DNA of 64,000 nt, from contig NZ_LVJI01000020.1 in the NCBI RefSeq assembly GCF_001637225.1, positions 1 to 64,000 of the forward strand, written 5' to 3'. The stretch's first letter is position 1, and each line of letters begins with the position of its first letter. The notes beneath the pieces are model-generated. The model made no database searches and was not told the origin of the DNA. It saw nothing but the letters and a program-made list of their open reading frames with translations. Below are positions 1 to 8,420 of this stretch, piece after piece. The DNA is from Paenibacillus antarcticus (GTDB taxonomy: Bacteria > Bacillota > Bacilli > Paenibacillales > Paenibacillaceae). Made by a program: the position numbers and the translations under genes.

Positions 1-65
1 GGTTGGAGGTGGAAGTGCAGCAATGCATGGAGCTGACCAATACTAATCGGTCGAGGGCTTATCCT
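1..65 (+). rRNA. 23S rRNA, 3' end (partial)
   Basis: The window opens inside the last helix of 23S rRNA: the stretch ending in ACTAATCGGTCGAGGGCTT is the conserved bacterial 23S 3' terminus. The 5' part lies outside the window. The exact mature end is uncertain by a few bases. Confidence 0.93.
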
Positions 66-230
66 AATATTTTGGAATTTAGGTTCCAGAAGCAAATGCA
101 AGTTTTGAACTGCAAATTCATTCGTATCTAGTTTTCAGGGATTAAACCTTGAATTAAGCTGCATGTCCTTTATAAGGACTGATATTTTCTAGCAGCGATT
201 TCGAGAAGCGTAAGCTTCGAAAAATCATGT

Positions 231-347
231 TTGGTGGCGATAGCGGAGGGGTTCCACACGTACCCATCCCGAACACGACCGTTAAGCCCTCTAGCGCCGA
301 TGGTACTTGGACCGCAGGGTCCTGGGAGAGTAGGACGTCGCCAAGCA
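231..347 (+). rRNA. 5S rRNA, copy 1
   Basis: A 117-base sequence starting TTGGTGGCGATAGCGGAGGG and ending in GTAGGACGTCGCCAAGC, with the internal CCATCCCGAACACG loop, is a canonical Firmicute 5S rRNA. It follows the 23S end after a spacer of about 165 bp that has small hairpins and no tRNA. It differs from copy 2 by one visible base (CTCTAGCG versus CTCCAGCG). Confidence 0.97.
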
Positions 348-487
348 TACAAGAAATATCGTTGATTTATATCAATGGTAATTCATTTTATGATTATTAT
401 CTATTGAAATAGGAAGCTATTTCGAAATATAGATTTGATTTAAACTTCAAGAAATAAATATTTAATGCAACATAAAGCTGTTACCGT
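348..487 (+). other. 5S-5S spacer with decayed terminator copy
   Basis: Directly after copy 1, the sequence from 351 (AGAAATATCGTTGA) resembles the terminator that follows copy 2 (AGAAATACCGTTGA), but the 3' arm and T-run are degraded. This suggests that 5S plus terminator was duplicated as a unit and the first terminator then lost its function. The rest of the spacer is AT-rich and holds nothing recognisable. Confidence 0.6.
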
Positions 488-604
488 TTGGTGGCGATAG
501 CGGAGGGGTTCCACACGTACCCATCCCGAACACGACCGTTAAGCCCTCCAGCGCCGATGGTACTTGGACCGCAGGGTCCTGGGAGAGTAGGACGTCGCCA
601 AGCA
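488..604 (+). rRNA. 5S rRNA, copy 2
   Basis: Second 117-base 5S gene, nearly identical to the copy at 231-347 and in the same orientation. It is followed at once by a strong terminator, so it is probably the last gene of the rRNA operon. Confidence 0.97.
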
Positions 605-609
605 CACAC

Positions 610-650
610 AAGAAATACCGTTGAGTTCGATTGACGGTATTTCTTTTTTT
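610..650 (+). terminator. rRNA operon terminator
   Basis: An 11-bp stem, AGAAATACCGT (611-621) with ACGGTATTTCT (634-644), a 12-base loop and a run of eight T. This is a textbook rho-independent terminator closing the rRNA operon. Confidence 0.95.
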
Positions 651-826
651 GGTTTTTTTAAATCTATTATTGCGAAAATTAAATATGATCTTGTAGAATC
701 ATCTGACAATACTAGGTTAGTATTATAGTATTGGTAGTTTAAAATTAATGAGCCTTTGTAGAAGTAATTTGATAAAGTTTGTGGAATGCTAAAGTAATTA
801 TATAGAAATAGGAGAGAAGTAGATAC

Positions 827-1564
827 ATGGGAAATACTTGGACAGTGGAGCATCTAATTTACTCAAATGAAATTGATCATAATGCAACTTGTCGATTATC
901 TAATCTGTTAAGTCTGATGCAACGTGCTGCGGACGGCGATGTGGAGCATATGGGTGGGACGCGCGATCAAATGGTTGCCCACAACATGGGGTGGATGCTG
1001 ACAACAATTGATTTAGTATGCGAACGGTTGCCCAGATTTAATGAAATGATAACCATAACGACATGGAATAAAGGAACGAAGGGTCCGTTGTGGTTAAGAG
1101 ATTTCAGGATATTTGATGAGAATAATCAGGAAATTGCTAAAGCATGCACATTGTGGGCACTTGTTAATACGAATAAACGTAAAGTTCTGAGACCCTCAGC
1201 CTATCCTTTTGAAATAAATCCTTATTCTGAAGACTCGGTTGGACCTGTACCTGATAAAATGAATATTTCAGATGAAGTGGAGTTATATGATTCATACACG
1301 ATGACGGCACGTTATAGTGGGATTGATAGTAATGGTCATTTAAATAATGCTCGTTATGCGGATTTGTGCATGGATGCTTTGACAGTAGAGGAGTTAGAGA
1401 AGGCATCTATTCATGGCTTTCATATTACGTATCATCATGAAGTCCAAAGGGGTGAAGTTATTCATATCCTACGTTCGAAAGTAAGGGATGGGGTAATCTA
1501 TTTCAGAGGGCAGTCAGTAGAAGGAGCACGATATTACGATGCGTGTCTACGAATGAAGGAATAG
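827..1564 (+). CDS. acyl-ACP thioesterase family protein
   Basis: 245-residue cytosolic protein of the acyl-ACP thioesterase family, expected to release fatty acids from acyl carrier protein or CoA. It has the double hotdog layout of the family. The first repeat covers about residues 1-130, with the RAADGDVEHMG region. The second starts near residue 155 with YSGIDSNGHLNNARYADLC, the typical active-site helix motif (D-x-N-x-H-x-N-N). The start is supported by AGGAGAG about 9 bases upstream. It stands alone between the rRNA terminator and a small gene. The family is clear; the chain-length substrate cannot be read from the sequence. Confidence 0.85.
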   Translation: MGNTWTVEHLIYSNEIDHNATCRLSNLLSLMQRAADGDVEHMGGTRDQMVAHNMGWMLTTIDLVCERLPRFNEMITITTWNKGTKGPLWLRDFRIFDENNQEIAKACTLWALVNTNKRKVLRPSAYPFEINPYSEDSVGPVPDKMNISDEVELYDSYTMTARYSGIDSNGHLNNARYADLCMDALTVEELEKASIHGFHITYHHEVQRGEVIHILRSKVRDGVIYFRGQSVEGARYYDACLRMKE

Positions 1565-1611
1565 AGAATAACTAGACCATTTCGTGTAAATGATATTGGA
1601 GAGGTGATATT

Positions 1612-1749
1612 ATGCCAGATCAAAAACCGTTGAAATCCAATCTCCAACGCAATAAAGCAAGTATTAAAGAGAAATCAACCAGCCTTAGCCCGGATAAAGC
1701 AAAGGAATATCCAGCGAGTCTAAATGGAATTCCGAAGTCCGAGTCGTAA
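1612..1749 (+). CDS. small hypothetical protein, 45 aa
   Basis: A 45-codon reading frame starting ATGCCAGATCAA, with a good ribosome binding site (GGAGAGGTG) 7-8 bases upstream, and a terminator-like palindrome 54 bases after the stop. The product is hydrophilic and rich in Lys, Ser and Asn, with no membrane segment or Cys. It begins MPDQKPLKSNLQRNKASIKE. The composition resembles small spore-associated proteins, but I do not recognise the family. Position, ribosome site and terminator make it a credible monocistronic gene. Confidence 0.55.
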   Translation: MPDQKPLKSNLQRNKASIKEKSTSLSPDKAKEYPASLNGIPKSES

Positions 1750-1802
1750 TCGTGTAAATTTAGTTAACGCAGTCATTGAGTTAGTAAGTGAATATTCTTG
1801 GG

Positions 1803-1834
1803 AAAGGTCTAATACGAATTCGTATTAGACCTTT
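1803..1834. terminator. perfect 32-bp palindrome, probable terminator
   Basis: A gap-free 16+16 palindrome centred on GAATTC, ending in AGACCTTTT on the plus strand and its mirror on the minus strand. It sits between the small gene ending at 1749 and topB, where it can terminate transcription. The T-run is short (four), so a role as a protein-binding site is not excluded. Confidence 0.6.
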
Positions 1835-1941
1835 TGACTTTTTAGTCAGGGGTATCATCAATGTTATAATAATGAAGGATTGTCTAGCCAAGTACAAGAG
1901 GGCAGGACAACAAGACAGATGAAATAAGAAAGAGGCGGATT

Positions 1942-4074
1942 ATGAAATCTTTAATATTAGCAGAAAAGCCTTCCGTTGCACGGGAAATCGCGCGAGTGAT
2001 GGGGAGTAAAGAAAAACATAAAGGTTATTTCGAAGGACCTCAATATATTGTGACTTGGGCACTGGGACATCTTGTTGGATTGGCGGAGCCGGAGGATTAT
2101 GATCGTAAATTTGCAGCTTGGAATTTGGAGGACCTTCCTATTCTGCCGGAATCGATGAATTTGAAAGTGCTGAGGGAGACAAGTCAACAATTTAAAGTCG
2201 TTCAGCAGCAAGCAAGACGACAGGATATTAGCAACTTAATTGTTGCAACGGATGCAGCGCGTGAAGGTGAATTGTTAGCACGTTGGATATTGAACATGAT
2301 CAAGTGGAATAAGCCATTTCAGAGATTGTGGATTTCTTCACAGACGGACAAAGCGATCAAGGAAGGTTTCGCGACACTGAAGCCAGGAAGTCAGTTCGAT
2401 CGATTGTATGAATCTGCCCGCTGTCGAGCTGAAGCTGACTGGATGATTGGATTGAATATTACAAGAGCATTAACTTGTAAATTCGGAGCTCAGTTATCAG
2501 CAGGGAGAGTCCAGACACCATCACTTGGAATGATTATGGATCGCGAGAAGGAAATAATTCATTTCCGTTCAGAGGAATATGACACATTGACTGCTGATCT
2601 AGGTAACTTCACAGCTACATGGAGAGCTACCAACGGAGACGCACGAATGTTTGATCGTAATCAAGCTGTAGTGTTACAGAAGAAGTTCCAAGGGAAGGCC
2701 GGCATTGTTGAAAAGGTTAATAAATCAGAAAAAGTAGAACCACATCCACTTGCGTACGATCTGACTGAACTTCAGCGTGATGCTAACAAACGTTATGGAT
2801 TCTCAGCAAAACAAACCTCAAATGTGCTGCAACGTCTCTATGAACAATATAAATTAGTCACGTATCCACGAACAGATAGCCGTTATTTAACATCGGACAT
2901 GATAGATACTTTCAAGGAACGCTTAGAAAGCGTAGCAGTGGGTCCTTATGCAACATTTGCCCGTCCTTTGTTACGCAGAAATCTAAACATCACTAAACGA
3001 ATCGTAGATGATAGTAAAGTAAGTGATCACCACGCTATTATTCCTACTGAAGAGACAGTTCTTCTGAACCTACTTAATTCTGAGGAAAGAAAGCTTTATG
3101 ATCTTATTGTTCGTCGATTTATAAGTCTCTTCTATCCACCTGCTCGTTATGATGATGTTGCTGTTACAGTGAAAATAGAGAATGAGAGCCTTCATACGAA
3201 AGGGACGACAGTAAAGGATATCGGTTGGCGTGAAGTGTACGGTGGCGATGTGGCCGATGATGCAGATGAGGATGAACCATCAGATCAACGAGATACAAGG
3301 TCTGTATTGCCAGAATTACATGTTGGAGAATCGGTGGAAGTACAACGTTGCACGGTTCGCCCTGGTCGTACGTTACCGCCGAAGCGATATACTGAAGCAT
3401 TACTACTCTCACAAATGGAGAAGCATGGACTTGGAACACCAGCTACCCGCGCAGATATTATTGAGAAGTTAGTGTCATCAGACACGATTGAACGTAAGGG
3501 GAATATACTTCATCCGACAGGCAAAGGTAAGCAGTTGATAGAATTGGTGTCCCCACAGCTACGTACGCCAGAACTAACGGCTAAATGGGAATCGGAGTTA
3601 GAGAAGATTGCTCGTGGTGAAGGAAGTCCAGAATTATTTTTACAAGGAATCCGTAGTATGTCTAAGGAACTTGTGGCAGGTGTCAAAGGAAGTTCGGTTG
3701 AATACAAACCTCATAATGTGTCTAATAGTCATTGCCCAGAATGTAATACTCGGCTACTAGAGAAGAAGAATAAACGAGGTACATTGTTGACTTGTCCAAA
3801 AGAAGATTGTGGTTATCGTCGTTCGGATGATAAGAGAGTCTCAAACCGTCGTTGTCCGCAATGTCATAAGAAGATGGATATGAAGGAAGGTAAGGCTGGA
3901 CTATACGTGCAGTGCCTGACATGTGGAATTACGGAGACGCTTAATCAAGACAAGAAACATATCAATAAACGCGAAGAACGAAAATTGGTAGAGAAGTATA
4001 CACAGCAAGAAACCACGGGTTCGAATCTAGGGGACTTACTTAAAGCTGCACTGGAGAAAAAGAACAAAGGTTGA
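1942..4074 (+). CDS. topB: DNA topoisomerase III
   Basis: 710-residue type IA topoisomerase that relaxes and decatenates DNA through single-strand passage. The N-terminal TOPRIM domain starts with LILAEKPSVAREIARVMG and carries the acidic DAAREGE motif near residue 107. The catalytic tyrosine is Tyr308 in TYPRTDSRYLT. The C-terminal part, about residues 598-665, has two Cys-rich zinc-ribbon-like units (CPECN...CPKEDCG and CPQCH...CLTCG). Length and order match Bacillus TopB. The start follows AAAGAGGCGG. It appears monocistronic, followed about 100 bp later by the DUF1294 gene. Confidence 0.95.
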   Translation: MKSLILAEKPSVAREIARVMGSKEKHKGYFEGPQYIVTWALGHLVGLAEPEDYDRKFAAWNLEDLPILPESMNLKVLRETSQQFKVVQQQARRQDISNLIVATDAAREGELLARWILNMIKWNKPFQRLWISSQTDKAIKEGFATLKPGSQFDRLYESARCRAEADWMIGLNITRALTCKFGAQLSAGRVQTPSLGMIMDREKEIIHFRSEEYDTLTADLGNFTATWRATNGDARMFDRNQAVVLQKKFQGKAGIVEKVNKSEKVEPHPLAYDLTELQRDANKRYGFSAKQTSNVLQRLYEQYKLVTYPRTDSRYLTSDMIDTFKERLESVAVGPYATFARPLLRRNLNITKRIVDDSKVSDHHAIIPTEETVLLNLLNSEERKLYDLIVRRFISLFYPPARYDDVAVTVKIENESLHTKGTTVKDIGWREVYGGDVADDADEDEPSDQRDTRSVLPELHVGESVEVQRCTVRPGRTLPPKRYTEALLLSQMEKHGLGTPATRADIIEKLVSSDTIERKGNILHPTGKGKQLIELVSPQLRTPELTAKWESELEKIARGEGSPELFLQGIRSMSKELVAGVKGSSVEYKPHNVSNSHCPECNTRLLEKKNKRGTLLTCPKEDCGYRRSDDKRVSNRRCPQCHKKMDMKEGKAGLYVQCLTCGITETLNQDKKHINKREERKLVEKYTQQETTGSNLGDLLKAALEKKNKG

Positions 4075-4180
4075 TGTGTATAGCGATGAGATCCAGGAGA
4101 TGGATTGTTTCCTGTACGTGGTAGTTCTATAATAGAAGAGTAAGTCTATCATTTTCGAATAAAAGGAGGACATGTAACAG

Positions 4181-4444
4181 ATGATTACTGCACTATGGAT
4201 TTGGTTTATTATAATTAACATGGTGGGTTATCTGGTCATGTCTGAAGACAAGAGACGAGCTCAGAAGAGGCGTGATCGAGTACCGGAAAAAACATTGTTT
4301 CTATTAGCTGCGATCGGTGGAGCATTAGGTGTTATTATTGCGATGTATCGCAAGCGACATAAGACAAGACATTTAAGCTTCCGGATAGGAATTCCTATGC
4401 TTCTCTTTATGAACGCCGTGTTGTACGGGTATTTTATCAGATAA
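4181..4444 (+). CDS. DUF1294 family membrane protein
   Basis: 87-residue small membrane protein. It has an N-terminal hydrophobic helix (residues 3-20), a basic stretch (KRRAQKRRDRVPE), a second helix (about 40-55), the family-typical RHKTRHLSFRIGIP motif, and a last helix (about 70-85). This is the usual DUF1294 pattern (R-x-P-E, GG-x-x-G, RHKT). It has a strong AAAAGGAGGA ribosome site. Its function is unknown. The uspA gene follows after 24 bp, so the two may be co-transcribed. Confidence 0.85.
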   Translation: MITALWIWFIIINMVGYLVMSEDKRRAQKRRDRVPEKTLFLLAAIGGALGVIIAMYRKRHKTRHLSFRIGIPMLLFMNAVLYGYFIR

Positions 4445-4468
4445 GTCATTCAGAAAGAGGTGTAGCTC

Positions 4469-4903
4469 ATGTTATATTCTAATATTTTAGTAGCATTTGA
4501 TGGTTCCGAAGCTTCCAACAAAGCGTTAGATCACGCTATTTCTATGTTACAAGTAACACCCAATGCAAAGATTTCGGTTATTCATGTATTCGGTTTTCCA
4601 CGAGTATATTTTGGAGAAGCGTATGCACCGATTTCGACTTCAGTCACCAAAGAATATTATGATCTGGCCGAACAAACGGTAGAGATAGCTAAGCAGCGCC
4701 TTGAGGTTGCTGGTGTAACAGGAACTGTGGAATTGATTCAGGGCGCTCCTGCTGAAATTATTCTTGATTATTCGAAAAAGAACAATTCAGATGTCATTAT
4801 CATTGGTAGTCGTGGTCTTGGTGGCATTCGTGAATTTGTACTTGGCAGTGTTAGCCATAATGTTGTTCAACATGCTCGTATCCCAGTACTCGTTGTGAAA
4901 TAA
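4469..4903 (+). CDS. universal stress protein, UspA family
   Basis: 144-residue UspA-fold cytosolic protein. The N-terminus LYSNILVAFDGSEASNKAL holds the first strand and the nucleotide-contacting Asp. The C-terminal IIGSRGLGGIREFVLGSVS is the G-2x-G-9x-G-S ATP-binding motif, so it probably belongs to the ATP-binding class. It has the AGAGGTG ribosome site. It is preceded closely by the DUF1294 gene and followed by a terminator hairpin at 4917. Its exact stress role cannot be told. Confidence 0.9.
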   Translation: MLYSNILVAFDGSEASNKALDHAISMLQVTPNAKISVIHVFGFPRVYFGEAYAPISTSVTKEYYDLAEQTVEIAKQRLEVAGVTGTVELIQGAPAEIILDYSKKNNSDVIIIGSRGLGGIREFVLGSVSHNVVQHARIPVLVVK

Positions 4904-4916
4904 GACGATATTACTC

Positions 4917-4960
4917 AAAGCCAGTGCATCTGTAGTATTAGGATGTACTGGCTTTATTTA
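4917..4960 (+). terminator. terminator after uspA
   Basis: A 14-bp stem, AAAGCCAGTGCATC (4917-4930) with GATGTACTGGCTTT (4942-4955), with one mismatch and a short, impure T tract. It separates uspA from the purine operon control region. Confidence 0.7.
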
Positions 4961-4975
4961 GTTGATTTTATGGCA

Positions 4976-5019
4976 AAAAGCGAACAATAAATTTACGTTG
5001 TTTATAAATGTTCGTGTTT
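4976..5019 (+). promoter_or_regulatory. PurR operator (two inverted PurBoxes)
   Basis: Two inverted PurBoxes. Box 1 is AAAAGCGAACAAT (4976-4988), and box 2 on the minus strand is AAACACGAACATT (5019-5007). Against the Bacillus PurBox consensus AWWWCCGAACWWT as I recall it, they match at 12 and 11 of 13 positions. The CGAA and TTCG cores are 26 bases apart, the spacing of paired boxes in B. subtilis. The pair ends 4 bases before the -35 element of the pur promoter. PurR, which represses when PRPP is low, is the expected ligand-responsive regulator. Confidence 0.82.
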
Positions 5020-5022
5020 GAG

Positions 5023-5052
5023 TTGACATAGGGTGATAGAGATTGTTAAACT
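5023..5052 (+). promoter_or_regulatory. pur operon promoter
   Basis: TTGACA (5023-5028), an 18-base spacer and TAAACT (5047-5052). The -35 box is perfect and the -10 box matches 4 of 6. It lies between the PurR operator and the riboswitch aptamer, exactly where a pur operon promoter is expected. Confidence 0.65.
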
Positions 5053-5102
5053 AAGCAAGTGAAATAAGAAATAATAACAATAATATATAACTCATTTAAT
5101 GA

Positions 5103-5171
5103 TCTCGTATAAATCTGGGAATAGGGCCCGGAAGTCTCTACCTGAACACCGTAAATGTTCGGACTACGGGG
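5103..5171 (+). promoter_or_regulatory. purine (guanine-class) riboswitch aptamer
   Basis: It has the conserved purine riboswitch core: CTCGTATAA at the 5' side, AGGGCCCGGAAGTCTCTACC around P2/J2-3, ACCGTAAATGT in L3, and GGACTACGGG closing P1. The specificity base is C in GACTAC, the equivalent of C74 in the xpt aptamer, which pairs with guanine or hypoxanthine; adenine switches carry U there. A terminator lies 108 bases downstream, so ligand binding should cause premature termination of the pur operon. Confidence 0.93.
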
Positions 5172-5278
5172 GAATACTATCGAAACGCTATGAGATATTC
5201 TGAGGTTTCGATTACCATTGTCGGGAAATGCTCCCTTAAGGAGAAGGAAATGACAACGGGGTGGAGTGTTCCTTCCTA
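5172..5278 (+). promoter_or_regulatory. pur leader segment with two extra hairpins
   Basis: Between aptamer and terminator the leader can form ATCGAAAC/GTTTCGAT (5179-5186 with 5215-5222). It can also form a second stem, CCATTGTC with GACAACGG, with one mismatch, enclosing a purine-rich loop. This is long for a simple guanine switch. The segment may contain the antiterminator or another signal. I could not match it to the ykkC/PRPP consensus. Confidence 0.45.
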
Positions 5279-5328
5279 TGTCCGGTGTCCCGAAAATAGC
5301 AGTATTTTCTTGGGGTTCCGGACTTTTT
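5279..5328 (+). terminator. riboswitch expression-platform terminator
   Basis: An outer stem, GTCCGG (5280-5285) with CCGGAC (5318-5323), encloses an inner stem with CCCGAAAATA and TATTTTCTTGGGG, followed by five T. This is an intrinsic terminator between aptamer and purE and the off-state of the switch. Confidence 0.9.
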
Positions 5329-5409
5329 GGTCTTCATATATTCTTTGGTGCTGTTATTAATTTATATATTTATATATATCAATGAATCGCGAAGAAAGTG
5401 GGTTGAAGC

Positions 5410-5895
5410 ATGTTGCCAGTAGTCGCTGTAATTATGGGTAGCAAGTCAGATTGGGAGACAATGCAGTATACTTGTCAGATGTTAGATGATCTACAAATTC
5501 CATACGAGAAGAAGGTAGTCTCGGCTCATCGTACACCTGATCTAATGTTCACTTTTGCAGAAGAAGCTGCAGGGCGAGGGATTCGGGTTATTATTGCTGG
5601 AGCAGGAGGAGCAGCGCATCTACCAGGTATGGTAGCGGCGAAGACAATCCTTCCAGTTATCGGTGTTCCGGTTCAATCGAAGGCATTAAATGGTCTGGAT
5701 TCCTTACTCTCCATTGTGCAAATGCCAGGGGGGGTACCTGTGGCGACAGTAGCTATTGGCAAAGCAGGAGCAACCAATGCAGGATTGCTCGCAGCCCAAA
5801 TGATCGGAGCCTTTGATCCGGAAGTTCAACAACGTGTTCAGAACCGTAGGGATGCCATTCGTGATGAAGTGTTAGAAAGTAGTGATGATCTATGA
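5410..5895 (+). CDS. purE: N5-carboxyaminoimidazole ribonucleotide mutase PurE
   Basis: 161-residue class I PurE, which moves the carboxyl group of N5-CAIR to C4 to give CAIR in purine synthesis. It has [12 protein letters not shown] at the N-terminus, the SAHRTPD motif with the catalytic histidine, and the [13 protein letters not shown] loop. First gene of the pur operon, about 80 bases after the leader terminator. The ribosome site is weak (GAAAGTGGG). Its last codon overlaps the start of purK (ATGA), so translation is coupled. Confidence 0.97.
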   Translation: MLPVVAVIMGSKSDWETMQYTCQMLDDLQIPYEKKVVSAHRTPDLMFTFAEEAAGRGIRVIIAGAGGAAHLPGMVAAKTILPVIGVPVQSKALNGLDSLLSIVQMPGGVPVATVAIGKAGATNAGLLAAQMIGAFDPEVQQRVQNRRDAIRDEVLESSDDL

Positions 5896-7079
5896 GTCAT
5901 AAGTCTTCTGAAGGTGAGACTGATCAAGTAGCAAGGACGTTGCTACCAGGAAGTACGATTGGTATTCTAGGTGGAGGGCAATTAGGAAGAATGATCTCAC
6001 TTGCAGGTACAGCAATGGGATATCAATTCGTAACGCTAGATCCAACAATACAATCACCTAGCAGTCCTGTTGCTCGACAAATTGTAGCAGAATATGACGA
6101 TGTAGATGCAGCTCGTGAAATGGCAACAATCTCTGATGTCATCACTTACGAGTTCGAGAATATTGACGCTGGTGTGGCTGCGATACTTGTCAAGGAATCC
6201 TATGTTCCCCAAGGAAGCAAACTGCTATATACGACGCAACATCGTTTACGTGAGAAGGCAGCTATTGAAGCGGCAGGCGTTCCTGTTGCACCCTATCGTG
6301 TGATCGAAGGATTAGCTAGTCTAGAACAAGCCCTGGCAGAACTGGGTTATCCATCTGTATTGAAGACGGCTACAGGTGGATATGATGGGAAAGGTCAAGT
6401 TGTCATTCGGAGTGAGGATCAAATAGCGAATGCTTACACTGAACTAGAAGCATCTGGAAGAGAACTTGTGCTTGAGCAATTCATTCCGTTCGCTTGTGAA
6501 ATATCAGTAATAGCTGCACGCAATCCGAATGGTGAAGTGAAGAGCTTCCCGATATCGGAAAATATTCACCAAAACAATATACTACATCTATCTATTGTAC
6601 CTGCAAGGATAGAAGCCCATATCCAGAGAGAAGCGAGAAGGCTTGCAGAAACACTTGCAGCGAAGATGGAAGTTGTGGGACTACTGGCTGTAGAAATGTT
6701 CGTTACAGAGAATGGTCAGTTGTATGTGAATGAATTAGCTCCAAGACCACATAATTCAGGACACTATACGATGGAAGCTTGTACAACTTCACAGTTCGAG
6801 CAGCACGTACGCGCGATCTGTAACCTATCACTGGGAGATACAACATTATTGAGTCCTGTAGTTATGGTTAATGTACTCGGTCAACATCTGGATGCAGTTA
6901 TACAGAGAACCGGGGAACAAGATGAGGAAGTAACAGAGTTAGGGATTATACCTAAACTTCATTTATATGGTAAGACTGATAGTAAGCATAATCGCAAAAT
7001 GGGTCATATCAACTTACTTTGCAAAGATGTGGAAGATGGGCTGGATTGGGTAGAACATACGAATATTTGGAGGCAATAA
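5892..7079 (+). CDS. purK: N5-carboxyaminoimidazole ribonucleotide synthase PurK
   Basis: 395-residue ATP-grasp enzyme making N5-CAIR from AIR, bicarbonate and ATP, the step before PurE. The N-terminus after a short hydrophilic lead is [12 protein letters not shown]. The ATP-grasp core includes [12 protein letters not shown] and [15 protein letters not shown]. It overlaps purE by four bases. Slightly longer than B. subtilis PurK because of about 20 extra N-terminal residues; a later in-frame start cannot be excluded. Confidence 0.97.
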   Translation: MSHKSSEGETDQVARTLLPGSTIGILGGGQLGRMISLAGTAMGYQFVTLDPTIQSPSSPVARQIVAEYDDVDAAREMATISDVITYEFENIDAGVAAILVKESYVPQGSKLLYTTQHRLREKAAIEAAGVPVAPYRVIEGLASLEQALAELGYPSVLKTATGGYDGKGQVVIRSEDQIANAYTELEASGRELVLEQFIPFACEISVIAARNPNGEVKSFPISENIHQNNILHLSIVPARIEAHIQREARRLAETLAAKMEVVGLLAVEMFVTENGQLYVNELAPRPHNSGHYTMEACTTSQFEQHVRAICNLSLGDTTLLSPVVMVNVLGQHLDAVIQRTGEQDEEVTELGIIPKLHLYGKTDSKHNRKMGHINLLCKDVEDGLDWVEHTNIWRQ

Positions 7080-7083
7080 AAAG

Positions 7084-8379
7084 ATGATTGAACGTTATAG
7101 TAGACCAGAAATGCGTGCCATATGGACAGAAGAGAACAAATTTAATTCGTGGTTAGAAGTAGAACTTTGTGCTTGTGAAGCATGGGCAGAACTCGGTGTT
7201 ATTCCGAAAGAAGATACCGTATTAATTCGTCAGAATGCAAAATTTGATATCGCTCGAATTAGTGAAATTGAACTAGAAACACGCCATGATGTCATCGCAT
7301 TTACGCGTTCCGTGTCTGAAAGCCTTGGGGAAGAACGTAAGTGGGTGCACTACGGACTAACTTCTACTGATGTTGTTGATACAGCACTTGGATATGTATT
7401 GCTTCAAGCCAATGAGATTCTAGAGAAGGATATTCTTAATTTCATAGAGATTCTGAAAAATAAAGCTATAGCTTACAAAGATACTGCAATGATGGGCCGT
7501 ACGCATGGTGTACATGCAGAGCCAACGACATTCGGACTCAAAATGGCATTATGGTATGAAGAAATGAAACGTAACTTAGAGCGTTTCCGTCATGCAGCAA
7601 ATGGCGTTCAGTTCGGTAAAATGTCAGGAGCTGTCGGAACTTACGCGAACATTGATCCTTTTGTTGAAGAGTTTGTATGTAATAAGTTAGGTACGACAGC
7701 AGCACCCATCTCGACTCAAACATTGCAACGTGATCGTCATGCGGAGTATATGGCAACATTGGCTTTGGTTGCTACGTCATTGGATAAATTCGCTACGGAA
7801 ATTCGTGCGTTACAAAAGAGTGAAGTACGTGAGGTAGAAGAAGCTTTCGCAAAAGGCCAAAAGGGTTCCTCTGCAATGCCTCATAAACGTAATCCAATTG
7901 GTTGTGAGAATATTTCAGGACTATCGCGTGTCATCCGTGGGCACATGGTGACTGCATATGAAGACGTAACCCTTTGGCATGAGCGTGATATTTCACATTC
8001 CTCAGTAGAACGCATCATTCTTCCAGATGCGACAATGTTACTTAACTACATGTTGAACCGTCTAGGAAATATTATTAAGAATTTGACGGTCTTCCCTGAG
8101 AATATGAAGCGTAACATGGCTTGTACCTTTGGCGTGCCATTCTCTGGCCGTGTCTTGACGAAGTTGATTGATAAAGGCTTGAGCCGTGAACAGGCGTATG
8201 ATACTGTTCAACCTCGCGCGATGCAGGCTTGGGAAGAGAAACGTCAGTTCCGCGACATTATCGAGTCAACGCCTGAGATTACAGAAGTGCTAAGCGCTGA
8301 TGAGATCGATGATGCCTTTAACCCGAGCTGGCATTTGAAGCATGTAGATACGATTTTCACTAAATTAGGTCTAGTCTAA
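7084..8379 (+). CDS. purB: adenylosuccinate lyase
   Basis: 431-residue fumarase/aspartase-superfamily enzyme that cleaves SAICAR to AICAR and adenylosuccinate to AMP, releasing fumarate each time. The signature [16 protein letters not shown] lies at residues 261-276. The TSTDVVDTA and [14 protein letters not shown] segments supply the active-site Thr/Ser and His. The length equals B. subtilis PurB. It begins four bases after the purK stop. Confidence 0.97.
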   Translation: MIERYSRPEMRAIWTEENKFNSWLEVELCACEAWAELGVIPKEDTVLIRQNAKFDIARISEIELETRHDVIAFTRSVSESLGEERKWVHYGLTSTDVVDTALGYVLLQANEILEKDILNFIEILKNKAIAYKDTAMMGRTHGVHAEPTTFGLKMALWYEEMKRNLERFRHAANGVQFGKMSGAVGTYANIDPFVEEFVCNKLGTTAAPISTQTLQRDRHAEYMATLALVATSLDKFATEIRALQKSEVREVEEAFAKGQKGSSAMPHKRNPIGCENISGLSRVIRGHMVTAYEDVTLWHERDISHSSVERIILPDATMLLNYMLNRLGNIIKNLTVFPENMKRNMACTFGVPFSGRVLTKLIDKGLSREQAYDTVQPRAMQAWEEKRQFRDIIESTPEITEVLSADEIDDAFNPSWHLKHVDTIFTKLGLV

Positions 8380-8420
8380 CAATATAGATAGAGTATCATA
8401 CCGTGAGGGAGGACAAGGAC

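Noticed and set aside
539..853. Minus-strand frame antisense to 5S rRNA and the thioesterase start
   Set aside because: Overlaps an rRNA gene, no ribosome site.
5172..5278. Possible PRPP (ykkC-2b) riboswitch in tandem with the guanine aptamer
   Set aside because: The CTAGGGTTCCG and GGTCC-type conserved blocks are not present in the right order; only the long spacer and hairpins remain as an open question.
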